Source: Prochlorococcus sp. MIT 1314 (lineage in GTDB: Bacteria > Cyanobacteriota > Cyanobacteriia > PCC-6307 > Cyanobiaceae). From it: 64,000 nucleotides of DNA. Under the pieces are notes generated by a model. It saw only the letters and a program-made list of their open reading frames with translations. It searched no databases and was not told the origin of the DNA. Below are positions 39,381-50,103 of this stretch, in pieces (the stretch's first letter is position 1; each line of letters begins with the position of its first letter). The stretch is from NCBI RefSeq assembly GCF_034093315.1, contig NZ_CP139300.1:1302001-1366000 (forward strand), written 5' to 3'. The translations under genes and the position numbers were made by a program.

Positions 39381-40486
39381 TTTATTAAATCTAATACTTT
39401 GTAATGATCCCAGAAAAAAATCATTTGTTCTTTAGTTCCAATACTAACCCGTATTGACTTACTAATATCTTTTTTGTTTTCCATACTTCTAATAAGAATA
39501 CCTTTTTCTCTCATCTGTTGGATTAAAATTTTAGGATCTTTTTTGGGCCAAATTAAGAAATAATTACCTCCACTAAAATGAGTTCTGATTGTTGTTGATT
39601 TGAATTTATTTAAAATCCATTCCCTTGCTTTTTTTACTTCCAAAACATAATTATCAATATATGATTTGTCTTTAAGTGCTGCTAATGCTGCTGTTACAGC
39701 AAAGCTATTGACATCATATGGTCCTGTAACTTTATTAATATATTGAATTAAAATTTTATTGCCAAAAGTAAACCCTATTCTTAAACCAGCTAAACCTGCT
39801 GTTTTTGAAAGAGATTGGATTATTAGTATATTATTATTCTTTTCAAAATCTATCGATTCAAGAAGACTATTTCCATTAAATTTTTCATATAGTTCATCAA
39901 CAATTATCAATGAATCTCGTTTGATATTAGCTAAGTTAATTATTTCTTGGGAGCTTAAAACTGTTCCTGTTGGATTATTTGGATTACAAATAAATATTAA
40001 CTTTGGATTATGCTTTATAATTTTTTCCTTAAATTCTTCTATTGGGAAAAGAAAGTTTTCTCCTAAGTAAGAACAACTTATTTTCTTCATTCCTCTCATT
40101 TCTGAACAAGGAGAATAGTAACCAAAAGTTGGATTTGTGGTGAGAAATATTTGATCTTTTTCTCCAAAGCAATTGAAAATCGCATTTATTGCTGCATCTG
40201 CTCCATTGAAAATTCCTATTTCATCAATATTAAATTTTCTTGAATCAAGATATTTATCACATAAAAATTTTTTTAATAAGTTATATTCTGGATAAATTGA
40301 AATCTCATCTAATTTGATCGCTTGTAATGCCTCTAAAACCTTAGGACTTGGACCTAAAGTATTTTCATTAAAGTCTAACCGGAGTAAATTTCTTCTATTT
40401 TCTAGAGGTGCAGAGTAAGACTTCATATTTATTATTTCTTCTCTTGGTTTTGGGAAAAGATTATTTAATGTATCAAAATCGTTCAT
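39377..40486 (-). CDS. hisC: Histidinol-phosphate aminotransferase-like
   Basis: Fold-type I PLP aminotransferase of about 369 aa for histidine synthesis (and perhaps aromatic amino acids). The PLP Lys is in QSLSKTAGLAGLRIGF, the core has NPNNPTGT, and RVSIGT lies near the end. I set the ATG at 40484-40486, which overlaps the argS stop in TGATG; a GTG just upstream (40489) is also possible. Its relation to the second HisC-like gene here (54.2 kb) is paralogy at family level only. Confidence 0.87.
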   Translation of the reverse strand: MNDFDTLNNLFPKPREEIINMKSYSAPLENRRNLLRLDFNENTLGPSPKVLEALQAIKLDEISIYPEYNLLKKFLCDKYLDSRKFNIDEIGIFNGADAAINAIFNCFGEKDQIFLTTNPTFGYYSPCSEMRGMKKISCSYLGENFLFPIEEFKEKIIKHNPKLIFICNPNNPTGTVLSSQEIINLANIKRDSLIIVDELYEKFNGNSLLESIDFEKNNNILIIQSLSKTAGLAGLRIGFTFGNKILIQYINKVTGPYDVNSFAVTAALAALKDKSYIDNYVLEVKKAREWILNKFKSTTIRTHFSGGNYFLIWPKKDPKILIQQMREKGILIRSMENKKDISKSIRVSIGTKEQMIFFWDHYKVLDLIN

Positions 40487-42300
40487 CACATTCTTTCTAA
40501 AGTTTCAATTCCAAGAAGCCTTAAGCTTAATCTTAATGTTTTTGAAGTTAGGTCACATAAATTAAGTCTAGAAATTTTAATATTTTTTTCTTCTTTGAGG
40601 ATTGGAACTTGATCATAGAATCTATTAAAAGTCTGACATAACTCAAAAAGATAATTACATAGTCTATTTGGCATTAAGTCTTTTTCAATAGAGATTATGA
40701 CTTCATCAAACTTCAGTAATTTTCTGATAAGTTTCCACTCGGCTTTATGAACATAATTTATGTTTTGAAAATCTTTAGATTCATAATCAAAAACATTTTT
40801 TCTTTTAATTCCTAAAATTCTTACAAGTGTATATAACAAATAAGGAGCAGTATTTCCATTCAAGGAAAGCATTTTTTCAAAACTAAATTGATAATTAGTA
40901 ATCCTATTTTGACTTAAATCTGCATACTTAACCGCTCCTAAGCCAATGATTCTTGAAGTATTTGCAATAAATTCTTCGTTTTCATATCGGTTGTCATCTT
41001 CTAATCTTTTCAATAAGTCTTCTTTTGCTCTTTTAACCGCTTCTTTTAATAAATCTTTTAGACGTATTGTATCTCCTTCCCTTGTCTTTAGTTTTTTGCC
41101 ATCAATTCCTTGAACCAACCCAAAAGGGACATGGTCTACTTGACAATTGTCTGGGATCCATTTTGCTTTTTTTGCAACCTGAAAAACTCCAGCAAAGTGA
41201 TTCGCTTGTCCATGATCAGTTACATAAATAATTCTTGAGGCATCATCCCCATTAGGAGCTTTATTGAATCTGTATCTTATAGCAGCAAGATCTGTAGTGG
41301 CATAATTAAAACCGCCATCTTTTTTTTGAATAATTAGCGGTAAAGGTTTGCCCTCTTTATTAGTCATCCCATCTAAAAATACACATTTTGCTCCTTGATC
41401 TTCAACGAGTATTTTTTTAAAATTCAAATCCTCAATAACCGACTTTAAGAAGGGATTATAAAAAGATTCGCCTCTTTCTTTTATTTTTATTTTTAAATTT
41501 TTATATATTTCATCAAATTCCTTTCTCGATTGATCACATAATAATTTCCAGGCTTGAATAGATTTTGTATCTCCACTTTGCAACTTTACTACTTCCTCTC
41601 GCGATCTTTTTTGGAATTCAGATTCATTATCAAATCTTTTTTTTGATGCTTTATAAAATCCAACTAAATCCCTTATGTTGATCTTTCCTATTTCTTCTAA
41701 ATCATTTGAATATAAATCTTTGAGCTGAGTAATAAGCATTCCAAATTGTGTTCCCCAATCACCAACATGATTTAGTCTTAATACTTCATAACCTCTTAAC
41801 TCGAAAATTCTGGATATTGAGTCCCCAATTATTGTTGATCTTAAATGTCCCACATGCATTTCTTTAGCAATATTAGGACTAGAAAAATCTACAATAACTT
41901 TATTAGATAAGCCACTATCTAAATCTTTTTTAATTAGAGGTACTCCAGCCCTTTGGCATTGAATTTTTGATTTGATTTCATTTATTAGAACTTCATCTTT
42001 TAATTTTATATTTATAAATCCAGGTCCTGCTATTTCTAGACTCTTGCATAATTTTGAAATGCTTTTATTTTTATTTAAAAGGTTAATAAAATCATTAGAG
42101 ATCTCTCTTGGATTCTTTTTATAAATTTTAGATAAACTTAGACAAACATTACATTGATAATCACCAAACTCTTCTTTTGATGATTGTGTAATTAAATTTT
42201 TTCTAAGATTTTCGAATTCTCCTTTTTTATCATTTTTTTCAAGACTATCTAAAAGAGATTGTTCAAAGTGTTTTGTTAATTCTTGAAAAATGATTAGCAT
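40486..42300 (-). CDS. argS: Arginyl-tRNA synthetase
   Basis: Class I synthetase, 604 aa. HVGH (149-152) is the HIGH motif in [16 protein letters not shown]; the KMSKS counterpart is KKLKTREGD, as often degenerate in ArgRS. The N-terminal Add-1 domain and C-terminal anticodon-binding domain (DALR type) are in place. ATG start. hisC follows with a stop/start overlap. Confidence 0.96.
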   Translation of the reverse strand: MLIIFQELTKHFEQSLLDSLEKNDKKGEFENLRKNLITQSSKEEFGDYQCNVCLSLSKIYKKNPREISNDFINLLNKNKSISKLCKSLEIAGPGFINIKLKDEVLINEIKSKIQCQRAGVPLIKKDLDSGLSNKVIVDFSSPNIAKEMHVGHLRSTIIGDSISRIFELRGYEVLRLNHVGDWGTQFGMLITQLKDLYSNDLEEIGKINIRDLVGFYKASKKRFDNESEFQKRSREEVVKLQSGDTKSIQAWKLLCDQSRKEFDEIYKNLKIKIKERGESFYNPFLKSVIEDLNFKKILVEDQGAKCVFLDGMTNKEGKPLPLIIQKKDGGFNYATTDLAAIRYRFNKAPNGDDASRIIYVTDHGQANHFAGVFQVAKKAKWIPDNCQVDHVPFGLVQGIDGKKLKTREGDTIRLKDLLKEAVKRAKEDLLKRLEDDNRYENEEFIANTSRIIGLGAVKYADLSQNRITNYQFSFEKMLSLNGNTAPYLLYTLVRILGIKRKNVFDYESKDFQNINYVHKAEWKLIRKLLKFDEVIISIEKDLMPNRLCNYLFELCQTFNRFYDQVPILKEEKNIKISRLNLCDLTSKTLRLSLRLLGIETLERM

Positions 42301-42327
42301 TAATTATTCAATTATTTATCTATATAG

Positions 42328-43194
42328 TTAATTAATATAACGCATACTTAAGTCAATCCAATTACTTTTGGTAATTGAAGAACTTGTTGAAATCAAATCA
42401 ATACCTTTTATTAGATATTTACTAATTTCTTTAGGATTAATTCCAGAAACTTCTATTATCAAATTTTTATTGACTTCTTTTTTTGAGCTATTCATTGATA
42501 AATCTCTTAATTCTCGAACGTTTTTTCTGATTGTTTCAGGGTTAAGTTCATCTAATAAGATACTATCTGCTCCTGCTAATACTGCTTCTTTTGCCTGTTC
42601 GATATTCTCAGCTTCAATTATGATATGAGTTGTAAAAGGCGAATTTAATCGAATTTTCTTTACGGCATTATTAAGATTATCTGTCCATGCAATGTGATTT
42701 TCTTTTATCATAGCTGCATCGTATAATCCCATTCTATGATTAACTCCACCTCCGCACTTGAATGCATATTTTTCAAATACTCTTAAGCCAGGCGTTGTTT
42801 TTCTAGTATCTGCTAATTTTATATTTGTGCCTTCTAACTTATTTACAAGATTCTTTGTATATGTTGATATTCCAGATAAATGCATTGCTATGTTTAAGCT
42901 GATCCTTTCACTAGCGAGCAAACTTTTTGAAGGACCATATATTTCCAGGAGTTTTTGATCTTTAACAAATTGATCTCCATCAGAGATATTAAATTTTGAA
43001 CTGATTTTTAAATCAATTTTTTTAAAAATTTCTTTTATGATTTCAACACCACAAAATATACCCTCTTCTTTTGCAATCCAATATGCATTTCCATTCTCTT
43101 CTGTTATAGAAGACCTAGTTAGATCTCCCATACCTATATCTTCATCGATCCAACTATCAACGATTTTACTTATTATTGGAGTATTTAAATCCAC
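42328..43194 (-). CDS. nadC: Nicotinate-nucleotide pyrophosphorylase (quinolinate phosphoribosyltransferase)
   Basis: Converts quinolinate and PRPP to nicotinate mononucleotide in NAD synthesis. It has 288 aa with EDIGMGDLT, LNIAMHLSGISTYT, ADTRKTTPGLR, GGGVNHRMGL and EVSGINPKEI. Start GTG (43192-43194). It lies 27 nt upstream of argS on the same strand. Confidence 0.95.
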   Translation of the reverse strand: MDLNTPIISKIVDSWIDEDIGMGDLTRSSITEENGNAYWIAKEEGIFCGVEIIKEIFKKIDLKISSKFNISDGDQFVKDQKLLEIYGPSKSLLASERISLNIAMHLSGISTYTKNLVNKLEGTNIKLADTRKTTPGLRVFEKYAFKCGGGVNHRMGLYDAAMIKENHIAWTDNLNNAVKKIRLNSPFTTHIIIEAENIEQAKEAVLAGADSILLDELNPETIRKNVRELRDLSMNSSKKEVNKNLIIEVSGINPKEISKYLIKGIDLISTSSSITKSNWIDLSMRYIN

Positions 43195-43276
43195 TAAACT
43201 AAAAAATAATTAATTAATAAAAATTTAACTGAAGTTAGAAAATAAACTATATCTCACTATGTAATTTAACTCAAAT

Positions 43277-44659
43277 TTATTTACCAATACAAAACTTAGA
43301 AAAAATATTATCTAGAAGTTCCTCTGTTAATTCTTGACCAGTTATTTTAGATAAGTTTTGAATACCATCTCTAAGTTCTATTGATAACAAATCGAATGGT
43401 AATCTATTTTGAATTATTTGATCAGTATCATTTAAATTAGACAGACAAGCAGACAAATTACTTAGATGTCTTTCGTTTAAAAATATATCGATATTTTCTA
43501 CTTGTGTTAATCCGCATTTTTTTATGATTGTGTCGATTAATAATCTTTCACCATCATTATTTTTAATGCTCATAAGAATTGTCTTTTTAAAATCATTTGA
43601 ATTAATATTTTCAGAATCAATTAAATCTTTTTTATTGCCCAAAATAGTAATTAACTTTTCTTCGGGGATTTCTTTTATTATTTTTTTGTCTTCTTCATTA
43701 AATCCTTCTTCAAGACTATAAATATAAATTATAAAATCTGAATCTTTAATTTTACCAAAACTTTTTTTAATTCCAATACTTTCAATTTGTTCATGAGTTT
43801 CTCTTATACCTGCAGTATCAATGATTTTCATAGGAATGTCATTAATAGTTAAATTTACTTCAATAATATCTCTAGTTGTTCCAGGAATATTAGTTACGAT
43901 TGCTTTCTCTTTTTTTGCAAGCAAATTTAGTAGAGAGCTTTTACCAACATTTGTTTTGCCTATAAGCGCAATGGATATTCCATTGTGAATATATGAATTT
44001 CTTTTTGCATTTTCTATGAGTAATTTTATTTTTTCTTTTACTTTTTTTATGTTTTTTAGATATTTGGTGTAATCAAAATCTGTGAAGTCTTCTTCAAAAT
44101 CAACTCTCGCTTCTATCTCGCAAAGTTCATTTATAAGATCATTTTTTATATCATCAATTTTTTTCTTTATTTCTCCTTGAACCCCGCTAAAAGCTAACTC
44201 TGCTGATTTGATATTGCTTGCATTAATTAATTGATTAATTGACTCGGCTTGAGTAAGATCTATTTTTCCATTGAGAAAAGCTCTTTGACTAAATTCTCCT
44301 GGATTTGCAAGTCTAACTCTAGAATTACTAGATAATAATATCTTTAGAACTTTATTTACTAAGATAATTCCTCCATGGCAATGTAGTTCAACAACATCCT
44401 CTCCTGTGAAGCTATTTGGTGATTTCATCACTAAAATTAAAACCTCATCTATAATTTTATTTTGTTTTTTTTCCTGAATAAAACCGTGAAAAACTCTATG
44501 TGATTCCCATGCATATTTAGCTTTAGTTGTAACAATCTTTTTGCAAGAATTTATTGAGTCTTTCCCTGATACTCTTATTATCGCAACTCCTCCTTTCCCT
44601 ATACTTATAGCTGAAGCAATTGCCGCTATCGTATCTTCTGTAGTAACTATCGAATCCAT
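43277..44659 (-). CDS. mnmE: tRNA modification GTPase MnmE
   Basis: GTPase (also trmE) that with MnmG modifies U34 in tRNAs. It has 460 aa. The N-terminal tetrahydrofolate-binding part has [20 protein letters not shown] and [19 protein letters not shown]; the G domain has GKTNVGKS near 234-241, DTAGIRE and NKKDL; the invariant C-terminal CIGK is at 457-460. ATG start. Confidence 0.95.
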   Translation of the reverse strand: MDSIVTTEDTIAAIASAISIGKGGVAIIRVSGKDSINSCKKIVTTKAKYAWESHRVFHGFIQEKKQNKIIDEVLILVMKSPNSFTGEDVVELHCHGGIILVNKVLKILLSSNSRVRLANPGEFSQRAFLNGKIDLTQAESINQLINASNIKSAELAFSGVQGEIKKKIDDIKNDLINELCEIEARVDFEEDFTDFDYTKYLKNIKKVKEKIKLLIENAKRNSYIHNGISIALIGKTNVGKSSLLNLLAKKEKAIVTNIPGTTRDIIEVNLTINDIPMKIIDTAGIRETHEQIESIGIKKSFGKIKDSDFIIYIYSLEEGFNEEDKKIIKEIPEEKLITILGNKKDLIDSENINSNDFKKTILMSIKNNDGERLLIDTIIKKCGLTQVENIDIFLNERHLSNLSACLSNLNDTDQIIQNRLPFDLLSIELRDGIQNLSKITGQELTEELLDNIFSKFCIGK

Positions 44660-44725
44660 CTCTCGCTTTGTTATAGATAATTAAGTAAAATTATCAAGAA
44701 TTTAATTTTGAATTTTTCTTTCTGA

Positions 44726-45169
44726 ATGAGATCTAAAAGAGATATTACCTATAAGAAAATTCTATCATTATTTAGGAATCAGAATGGAAGTCCTTTCTTT
44801 AATGCTAAAGGTTTAGCTATAGGTGTATTTAGTGGCTGCTTTCCTTTTTTTGGGTTTCAGACTTTAATAGGGGTATTTTTTGCAAAACTAGCTAAGGGAA
44901 ATATTGTTCTAGCTGCAATTGGGACTTGGATAAGTAACCCCTTTACTTATATTCCACTTTATTATTTTAACTATAAAGTTGGTTCGATTCTTTTAAATAC
45001 TTCTTCTAATAAAATTATTGAAAAAAGTTTGGTTATTGATGACTTATGGAAACAAGGTAGAATTTTTTCCCTAAAATTACTTTTAGGCTCATCTTGTGTT
45101 GGGTTTTTATTAGCTTTGATTTGCGGCAGTATTGTTTTCGTTATCTACAAGATAAATATTAAAAGATAG
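44726..45169 (+). CDS. DUF2062 membrane protein
   Basis: Conserved 147-aa protein of unknown function with DUF2062 pattern: AIGVFSGCFPFFGFQTLIG, GNIVLAAIGTWISNPFTYIPLYY and an Asn-Pro-containing turn. Three hydrophobic segments. ATG start. It is alone on the plus strand between mnmE and spoT; 18 nt from the spoT stop. Confidence 0.82.
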   Translation: MRSKRDITYKKILSLFRNQNGSPFFNAKGLAIGVFSGCFPFFGFQTLIGVFFAKLAKGNIVLAAIGTWISNPFTYIPLYYFNYKVGSILLNTSSNKIIEKSLVIDDLWKQGRIFSLKLLLGSSCVGFLLALICGSIVFVIYKINIKR

Positions 45170-45187
45170 ATTGATCTGATTTTAAAA

Positions 45188-47497
45188 TTAATTTTGTCCA
45201 ACTCTGGCAATATCTAAAACATCTGCCATTGATTTAATTTGGTCAATTGTTTTGTGAAGTTGATTATAACTTTCTAGACCTACGCAGAGATTGATAATAG
45301 CTGGTTTACCAAAAGCAGTTTTAACATTGGCATCGCTTACGTTTATACCTTTATCAGATAACCTCATAAGAATATCTTTAAGGACTCCAACTCTATCAAT
45401 TACTTCTATTCGTAGCTGAATTGGAAACTTATTATCGCCAGTTTTATTATCTTGATTCCAACTAACAGGTAATCTTCTTTCTATTGGAATTGGAATTACA
45501 TTTTCACAATCTGCCCTATGTATTGTTATACCGTGGTTGCCAAGCGATACAGTTCCGATAATGTCCTCGCCTGGAAGTGGGGTACAGCATTTACCTATTC
45601 TGTAATCAAGACCTTCTATCCCGGAAATTGGTGATTTAGCTGACGCATAAGATTTATTAGTGGATAAATTACTATTACTTTTAAGAGATTTTGCTATCTC
45701 AGAATTAGAATCATTTTTAATATCCTCTGTCTGTAATTTTATTTCTTCTCTTAGTCTGTTTAATACTTGATGTATAGTTAAACCACCAAACCCAAGTGAT
45801 GCAAGAAGGTCTTCGGTAGTTTTTAAATTGCATCGATTTGCAACTTTTTTCATTGCATCACTAGAAAGTAATGTTTCAAAGCCATTTCGACCTACCTCTT
45901 TTTCGAGTAAATCTCTACCTCTTCTAATCGTTTCATCCCGATGGCTTTTCTTATACCATTGGCGGATTCTATTTTTAGCAGTTGGCGTAACTACAAAGTT
46001 CAACCAATCTAAGCTTGGAGTGGCATTATTATTTGTCAAAATTTCTATGAAGTCACCATTTTGAAGTGCTGTAGATAATGGAGAAAGCTTGTCATTAATT
46101 CTTATTCCATTACAGTGATTTCCAACTTCAGAATGAATTCTGTAGGCGAAATCGATTGCAGTAGATCCTTTTCTTAATCCCACAACATCTCCTTTTGGAG
46201 TGATCACAAATACTTCTTCATCAAATAAATCTTCTTTAATTGAAGCTAAATAATCATTATGATCCCCTTCATTACCTTCTTGTTGCCATTCAACTAGTTG
46301 CCTTAACCAATTAAATCTTTCAGCATTGCTTTTGGCAGGAGAACCACCCTCTTTATATTGCCAATGAGCGGCAATACCATATTCTGCAATTTGATGCATG
46401 GCAGTAGTTCTAATTTGAACTTCAATAGGTCGATGTCTTCCAATTACTGAAGTATGTAGGGACTGATATCCGTTGGGTTTTGGTAATCCTATATAGTCTT
46501 TAAATCTGCCTGGAATTGGTTTGAAAGTATCATGTACAACCGCTAAAGCTCGATAACAACTATCTGAATTATCCACAATAATTCTTAGAGCAGCAACATC
46601 ATAAATTTCGTGAAACTGCTTTTGCTGTCTTTCCATTTTGCTCCAGATGCCATAAAGATGTTTTGGTCTGCCAGTTATTTCAAAGTTTTTTAAACCCGCT
46701 AAGACCAAGTTTTCTTTCATAAGATTCAAAGTTACTTTTAATCTTTTTTCTCTATCACTTCTTTTAACCGCGATTTGATCTTTAAGATCTTGATATTCTT
46801 TAGGCTCCAATAATTTAAAAGCTAAATCCTCTAATTCCCATTTAAATCTATTGATTCCTAGTCGATTAGCTAATGGTGCATAAATCTCTCTTGTTTCTCT
46901 AGCTATTCTTTGTTTTCTCTCATCATTAAGCCATTCAATTGTTCTCATGTTATGAAGTCGATCTGCAAGTTTTACTAAAACAACTCTGATATCGCTGGCC
47001 ATAGCCAAAAACATTTTCCTAAGATTTTCAGCTTGTGCTTCAGTTCTGTTATTGAAGTGAATACCTCCTAATTTTGTTACACCTTCTACAAGTATTTTTA
47101 CTTCTAATCCAAAATTTTTTTCTATTTCGGATAAATCAACGCCAGTATCTTCAACAACATCATGTAAGAGTCCTGCAGCAATAACAGATGAACTAGCACC
47201 TATTTCTTTGAGGAGATTTGCTACAGCAACTGGGTGGATAATGTATGGTTCGCCACTCGCGCGAACTTGTCCATCATGTGCTTTATAAGCCAGTTTAAAA
47301 GCTTTTACTATAAGGTTTTGATCATCATCATTTTTTTTATTTGATTTTTCAAAATTATTAATATCGTCAAGAAGCCAATCTGGGATTTTTATTTGATAAT
47401 TCAAAGATTCACTTTCATATTTTTTATTTTCAGGCAAAATAGTTTTGGAAACTTCAATTTCGTTTTTTTCTTTTGAATTTGCAGCTGCCTCAGACAT
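45188..47497 (-). CDS. spoT: Bifunctional (p)ppGpp synthetase/hydrolase
   Basis: RelA/SpoT homologue of 769 aa. The HD hydrolase domain is intact (HD at 112-113 in LHDVVEDTG; HPVAVANLL before it). The synthetase domain has GRPKHLYGIWSKM, IYDVAALRIIV and GLPKPNGYQSLHTSV. TGS and ACT domains follow (VITPKGDVVGL and the C-terminal RIEVIDRVGVLKDI). Both activities are expected. A 60-residue charged N-terminal part precedes the HD domain. ATG start. Confidence 0.95.
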   Translation of the reverse strand: MSEAAANSKEKNEIEVSKTILPENKKYESESLNYQIKIPDWLLDDINNFEKSNKKNDDDQNLIVKAFKLAYKAHDGQVRASGEPYIIHPVAVANLLKEIGASSSVIAAGLLHDVVEDTGVDLSEIEKNFGLEVKILVEGVTKLGGIHFNNRTEAQAENLRKMFLAMASDIRVVLVKLADRLHNMRTIEWLNDERKQRIARETREIYAPLANRLGINRFKWELEDLAFKLLEPKEYQDLKDQIAVKRSDREKRLKVTLNLMKENLVLAGLKNFEITGRPKHLYGIWSKMERQQKQFHEIYDVAALRIIVDNSDSCYRALAVVHDTFKPIPGRFKDYIGLPKPNGYQSLHTSVIGRHRPIEVQIRTTAMHQIAEYGIAAHWQYKEGGSPAKSNAERFNWLRQLVEWQQEGNEGDHNDYLASIKEDLFDEEVFVITPKGDVVGLRKGSTAIDFAYRIHSEVGNHCNGIRINDKLSPLSTALQNGDFIEILTNNNATPSLDWLNFVVTPTAKNRIRQWYKKSHRDETIRRGRDLLEKEVGRNGFETLLSSDAMKKVANRCNLKTTEDLLASLGFGGLTIHQVLNRLREEIKLQTEDIKNDSNSEIAKSLKSNSNLSTNKSYASAKSPISGIEGLDYRIGKCCTPLPGEDIIGTVSLGNHGITIHRADCENVIPIPIERRLPVSWNQDNKTGDNKFPIQLRIEVIDRVGVLKDILMRLSDKGINVSDANVKTAFGKPAIINLCVGLESYNQLHKTIDQIKSMADVLDIARVGQN

Positions 47498-47552
47498 TTT
47501 ATATTGCTTTAGATGTATTTTATTTATGTCTAGAAAAATTTGCTATAAAATC

Positions 47553-49151
47553 ATGGAAATAAATAAAGAAAAAATTCTTGTAGTTAAAAATCTTACTGTT
47601 AAATATGGTTTAAAACAGCAACCTATTATCAAAAATTTTAATCTTGAAATAGATAGAGGAGATCATTTGGCTATAATAGGACCCTCTGGATGTGGAAAGA
47701 CTACTTTTGCAAAAACATTAGTAAATATATTGCCTGAAAAGGCTAGTTCTAAAGGGTATTTATCGATTGCTAATGTAGATCCTAGGAAAATAAATAACAA
47801 AGAAGCACAACTATTTAGAAGAAAAACTTTTGGATTTATATATCAAGATTCCATAAAAAAACTTAATCCACTTATGAGAGTTGGGGATCACTTATATGAA
47901 TTAATTAAAACTCATGATCAAACTAGATCATCTGTACTTATTAAAAAATTAGTAAAAGAAGTTTTTCAAAAAGTAGGAATTGAAGAAAGCAGACTTGATT
48001 CTTTCCCTCATCAATTTAGCGGTGGAATGAGACAGAGAGTTTCTATAGCAATGGCTCTTGCTTTAAAACCGAAATTATTAATAGCTGATGAACCTACAAC
48101 AAGCCTAGATACCAGAACAAGTTTTGAAATTATGCAAGAAATAATTCATTTATGTAATGAATTCCATACTACTTTAATTTTAATTAGCCATGATATTAAT
48201 CTTGCAGCAAAGTGGTGTAAAAAAGTTGCAATAATTGAACAGGGATCGATTGTTGAAAAAGGAAATATTTTAGATATTTTTCAATTACCAAAATCAGATA
48301 TTGGGATAAATTTATTAAATGCCTCAAAAATAGTTTTAGAACCAAATACTAAAAATAATGTTCGAGATGAGGTCGTTCTAGAAGTAAATAACTTAAGACA
48401 TTGGTATAAATTAAATTCTTCAATTTTTATGAATAAATGGAATAAGGCTTTAAATGAAGTTAGTTTCAAATTATATAAGAATGAGACTCTTGGAATAGTT
48501 GGTTCTTCTGGTAGCGGTAAAAGTACATTATGTAGGGCTTTAATTGGACTTCTGAAAGTTAGAGGAGGTGAAATAAAAATTTATAATAATAATGATGCAT
48601 CGAAAAAAAATAAATCTTTTAAAAATCACAATGATATGCAAATTATTTTTCAAGATCCTTTTTCAAGTTTGAATCCAAAAATGACAATTAAAAATATTTT
48701 GGAAGATATATTTTTTATTCAAAAAATTTCAGATAAAAGAAAAATTGAAAAGGAAATAAAAGTAATGTTTAGAAATTTAAATCTTCCCTTAAATAATAAT
48801 TTTTTTAATTCTTATCCTAGTCAATTATCTGGTGGTCAATTGCAAAGAATTTCACTAGCAAGGGCACTATTTTTGAAACCAAAAATTTTGATTTGTGATG
48901 AGAGCGTAAATATGTTAGATGCTTCAGTAAAAATAGAGATTCTTGAATTACTTAGATTCCTTCAAGAAAAAATGAATTTAACGATTATCTTTATCACTCA
49001 TGATTTAGGAATTGCTAAAAGATTTTGTGATAGGTTGCTAGTTATGAATCACGGAAAGATAGTTGATGAAGGAGAAAGTTCTACAATATTCACTAAAACT
49101 CAAAACGCTTATACAAAATCGCTTCTAAATTCCTCTTTAAATCTCATTTAA
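47553..49151 (+). CDS. Fused two-domain ABC ATPase (oligopeptide/nickel type)
   Basis: Two ABC ATPase domains in one chain (DppD-DppF-like fusion), about 532 aa from the ATG at 47553. Domain 1: GPSGCGKTT, FSGGMRQRVS, LLIADEPTTSLD. Domain 2: GSSGSGKST, LSGGQLQRIS, LICDESVNMLD. All Walker and signature motifs are intact. The substrate is unknown; no permease or binding protein is adjacent. I reject the longer in-frame reading from 47445 because it runs into the spoT coding region; ATG 47526 is an alternative. Confidence 0.85.
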   Translation: MEINKEKILVVKNLTVKYGLKQQPIIKNFNLEIDRGDHLAIIGPSGCGKTTFAKTLVNILPEKASSKGYLSIANVDPRKINNKEAQLFRRKTFGFIYQDSIKKLNPLMRVGDHLYELIKTHDQTRSSVLIKKLVKEVFQKVGIEESRLDSFPHQFSGGMRQRVSIAMALALKPKLLIADEPTTSLDTRTSFEIMQEIIHLCNEFHTTLILISHDINLAAKWCKKVAIIEQGSIVEKGNILDIFQLPKSDIGINLLNASKIVLEPNTKNNVRDEVVLEVNNLRHWYKLNSSIFMNKWNKALNEVSFKLYKNETLGIVGSSGSGKSTLCRALIGLLKVRGGEIKIYNNNDASKKNKSFKNHNDMQIIFQDPFSSLNPKMTIKNILEDIFFIQKISDKRKIEKEIKVMFRNLNLPLNNNFFNSYPSQLSGGQLQRISLARALFLKPKILICDESVNMLDASVKIEILELLRFLQEKMNLTIIFITHDLGIAKRFCDRLLVMNHGKIVDEGESSTIFTKTQNAYTKSLLNSSLNLI

Positions 49152-50103
49152 CTTTAAGAACACTTAGTAATTTTTGAAAATCTAATGGTAATTCTGCTTC
49201 AAATATCATTTCTTTACCATTTATTGGATGTATAAGTCCAAGCTTAATAGCGTGTAAAGCTTGGCCTTCTAATTTACATGGTAGTTTTTTACATCTTCCA
49301 TATAACGGATCACCCACAATTGGATGGTTAATGTGAGCGCAATGAACTCTTATTTGATGCGTTCGCCCCGTATCTAGTTTGAAACTCATTAATGAGTAAT
49401 TGCCAAATCTTTCTTCTAATTTCCAATAGGTACAGGCATATCTTCCTGAAGTTTCTTCAACTACTTTATATTTCAATCTATTTAATTTATCTCTGCCAAT
49501 GTGTCCCACTATTTTGCCTTCTTCAGAATTAGGTGCTCCATGAATTACTGCAATATATTCGCGTGATGCTATTTTTTCTTTAATTTGTTTCTGGAGATTT
49601 ACTAATGCCTCTTGGCTTTTTGCTACCACCATACATCCGGAGGTATCTTTATCTAATCTGTGAACAATACCAGGTCTTAGTTTCCCATTAATTCCAGGTA
49701 GATCATTACAGTGAAAAAGTAATCCATTAACTAAAGTTCCAGATTTGTGTCCAGGGGCTGGATGAACAATTAGTCCTGATTGTTTATTAATAACTATGAT
49801 GTGCTCGTCTTCAAAAAGGATTTTTAAATCCATTTTTTCAGGTTTCAAATAAATAAGAGGTTCTGGAGGAGGCATCCATATTTGAACATTGTCGCCATTT
49901 TTTAATGGGGTTTTTGCTTTCGCGGTCTTATAATTTACAAGTACTAAACCTGAATTTATAAAATGTTGAATTCTTGCTCTACTTTGTTCTGGCCTTTTAC
50001 TTACCAACCATCTGTCTAGCCTCATAGGAAGAGGTAGCTCATAAATAATTTCTATAAGCTCACCTTCTCCAATGCCGAAAGTATTTTGATTATTTAATTC
50101 CAT
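49144..50103 (-). CDS. rluD: 23S rRNA pseudouridine synthase RluD-like
   Basis: RluA-family pseudouridine synthase of 319 aa. An S4 domain (about 27-75) precedes the catalytic domain; the catalytic Asp is Asp151 in HRLDKDTSG, and DTGRTHQIRVH is the second signature. Target helix 69 in 23S rRNA is likely by RluD-like layout. The ATG lies inside the end of rbgA (10-nt overlap). Confidence 0.9.
   Translation of the reverse strand: MELNNQNTFGIGEGELIEIIYELPLPMRLDRWLVSKRPEQSRARIQHFINSGLVLVNYKTAKAKTPLKNGDNVQIWMPPPEPLIYLKPEKMDLKILFEDEHIIVINKQSGLIVHPAPGHKSGTLVNGLLFHCNDLPGINGKLRPGIVHRLDKDTSGCMVVAKSQEALVNLQKQIKEKIASREYIAVIHGAPNSEEGKIVGHIGRDKLNRLKYKVVEETSGRYACTYWKLEERFGNYSLMSFKLDTGRTHQIRVHCAHINHPIVGDPLYGRCKKLPCKLEGQALHAIKLGLIHPINGKEMIFEAELPLDFQKLLSVLKVK

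Noticed and set aside
47445-47552. N-terminal extension of the ABC ATPase
   Set aside because: The extra codons run antisense into the start of spoT; the ABC family begins at the later Met.
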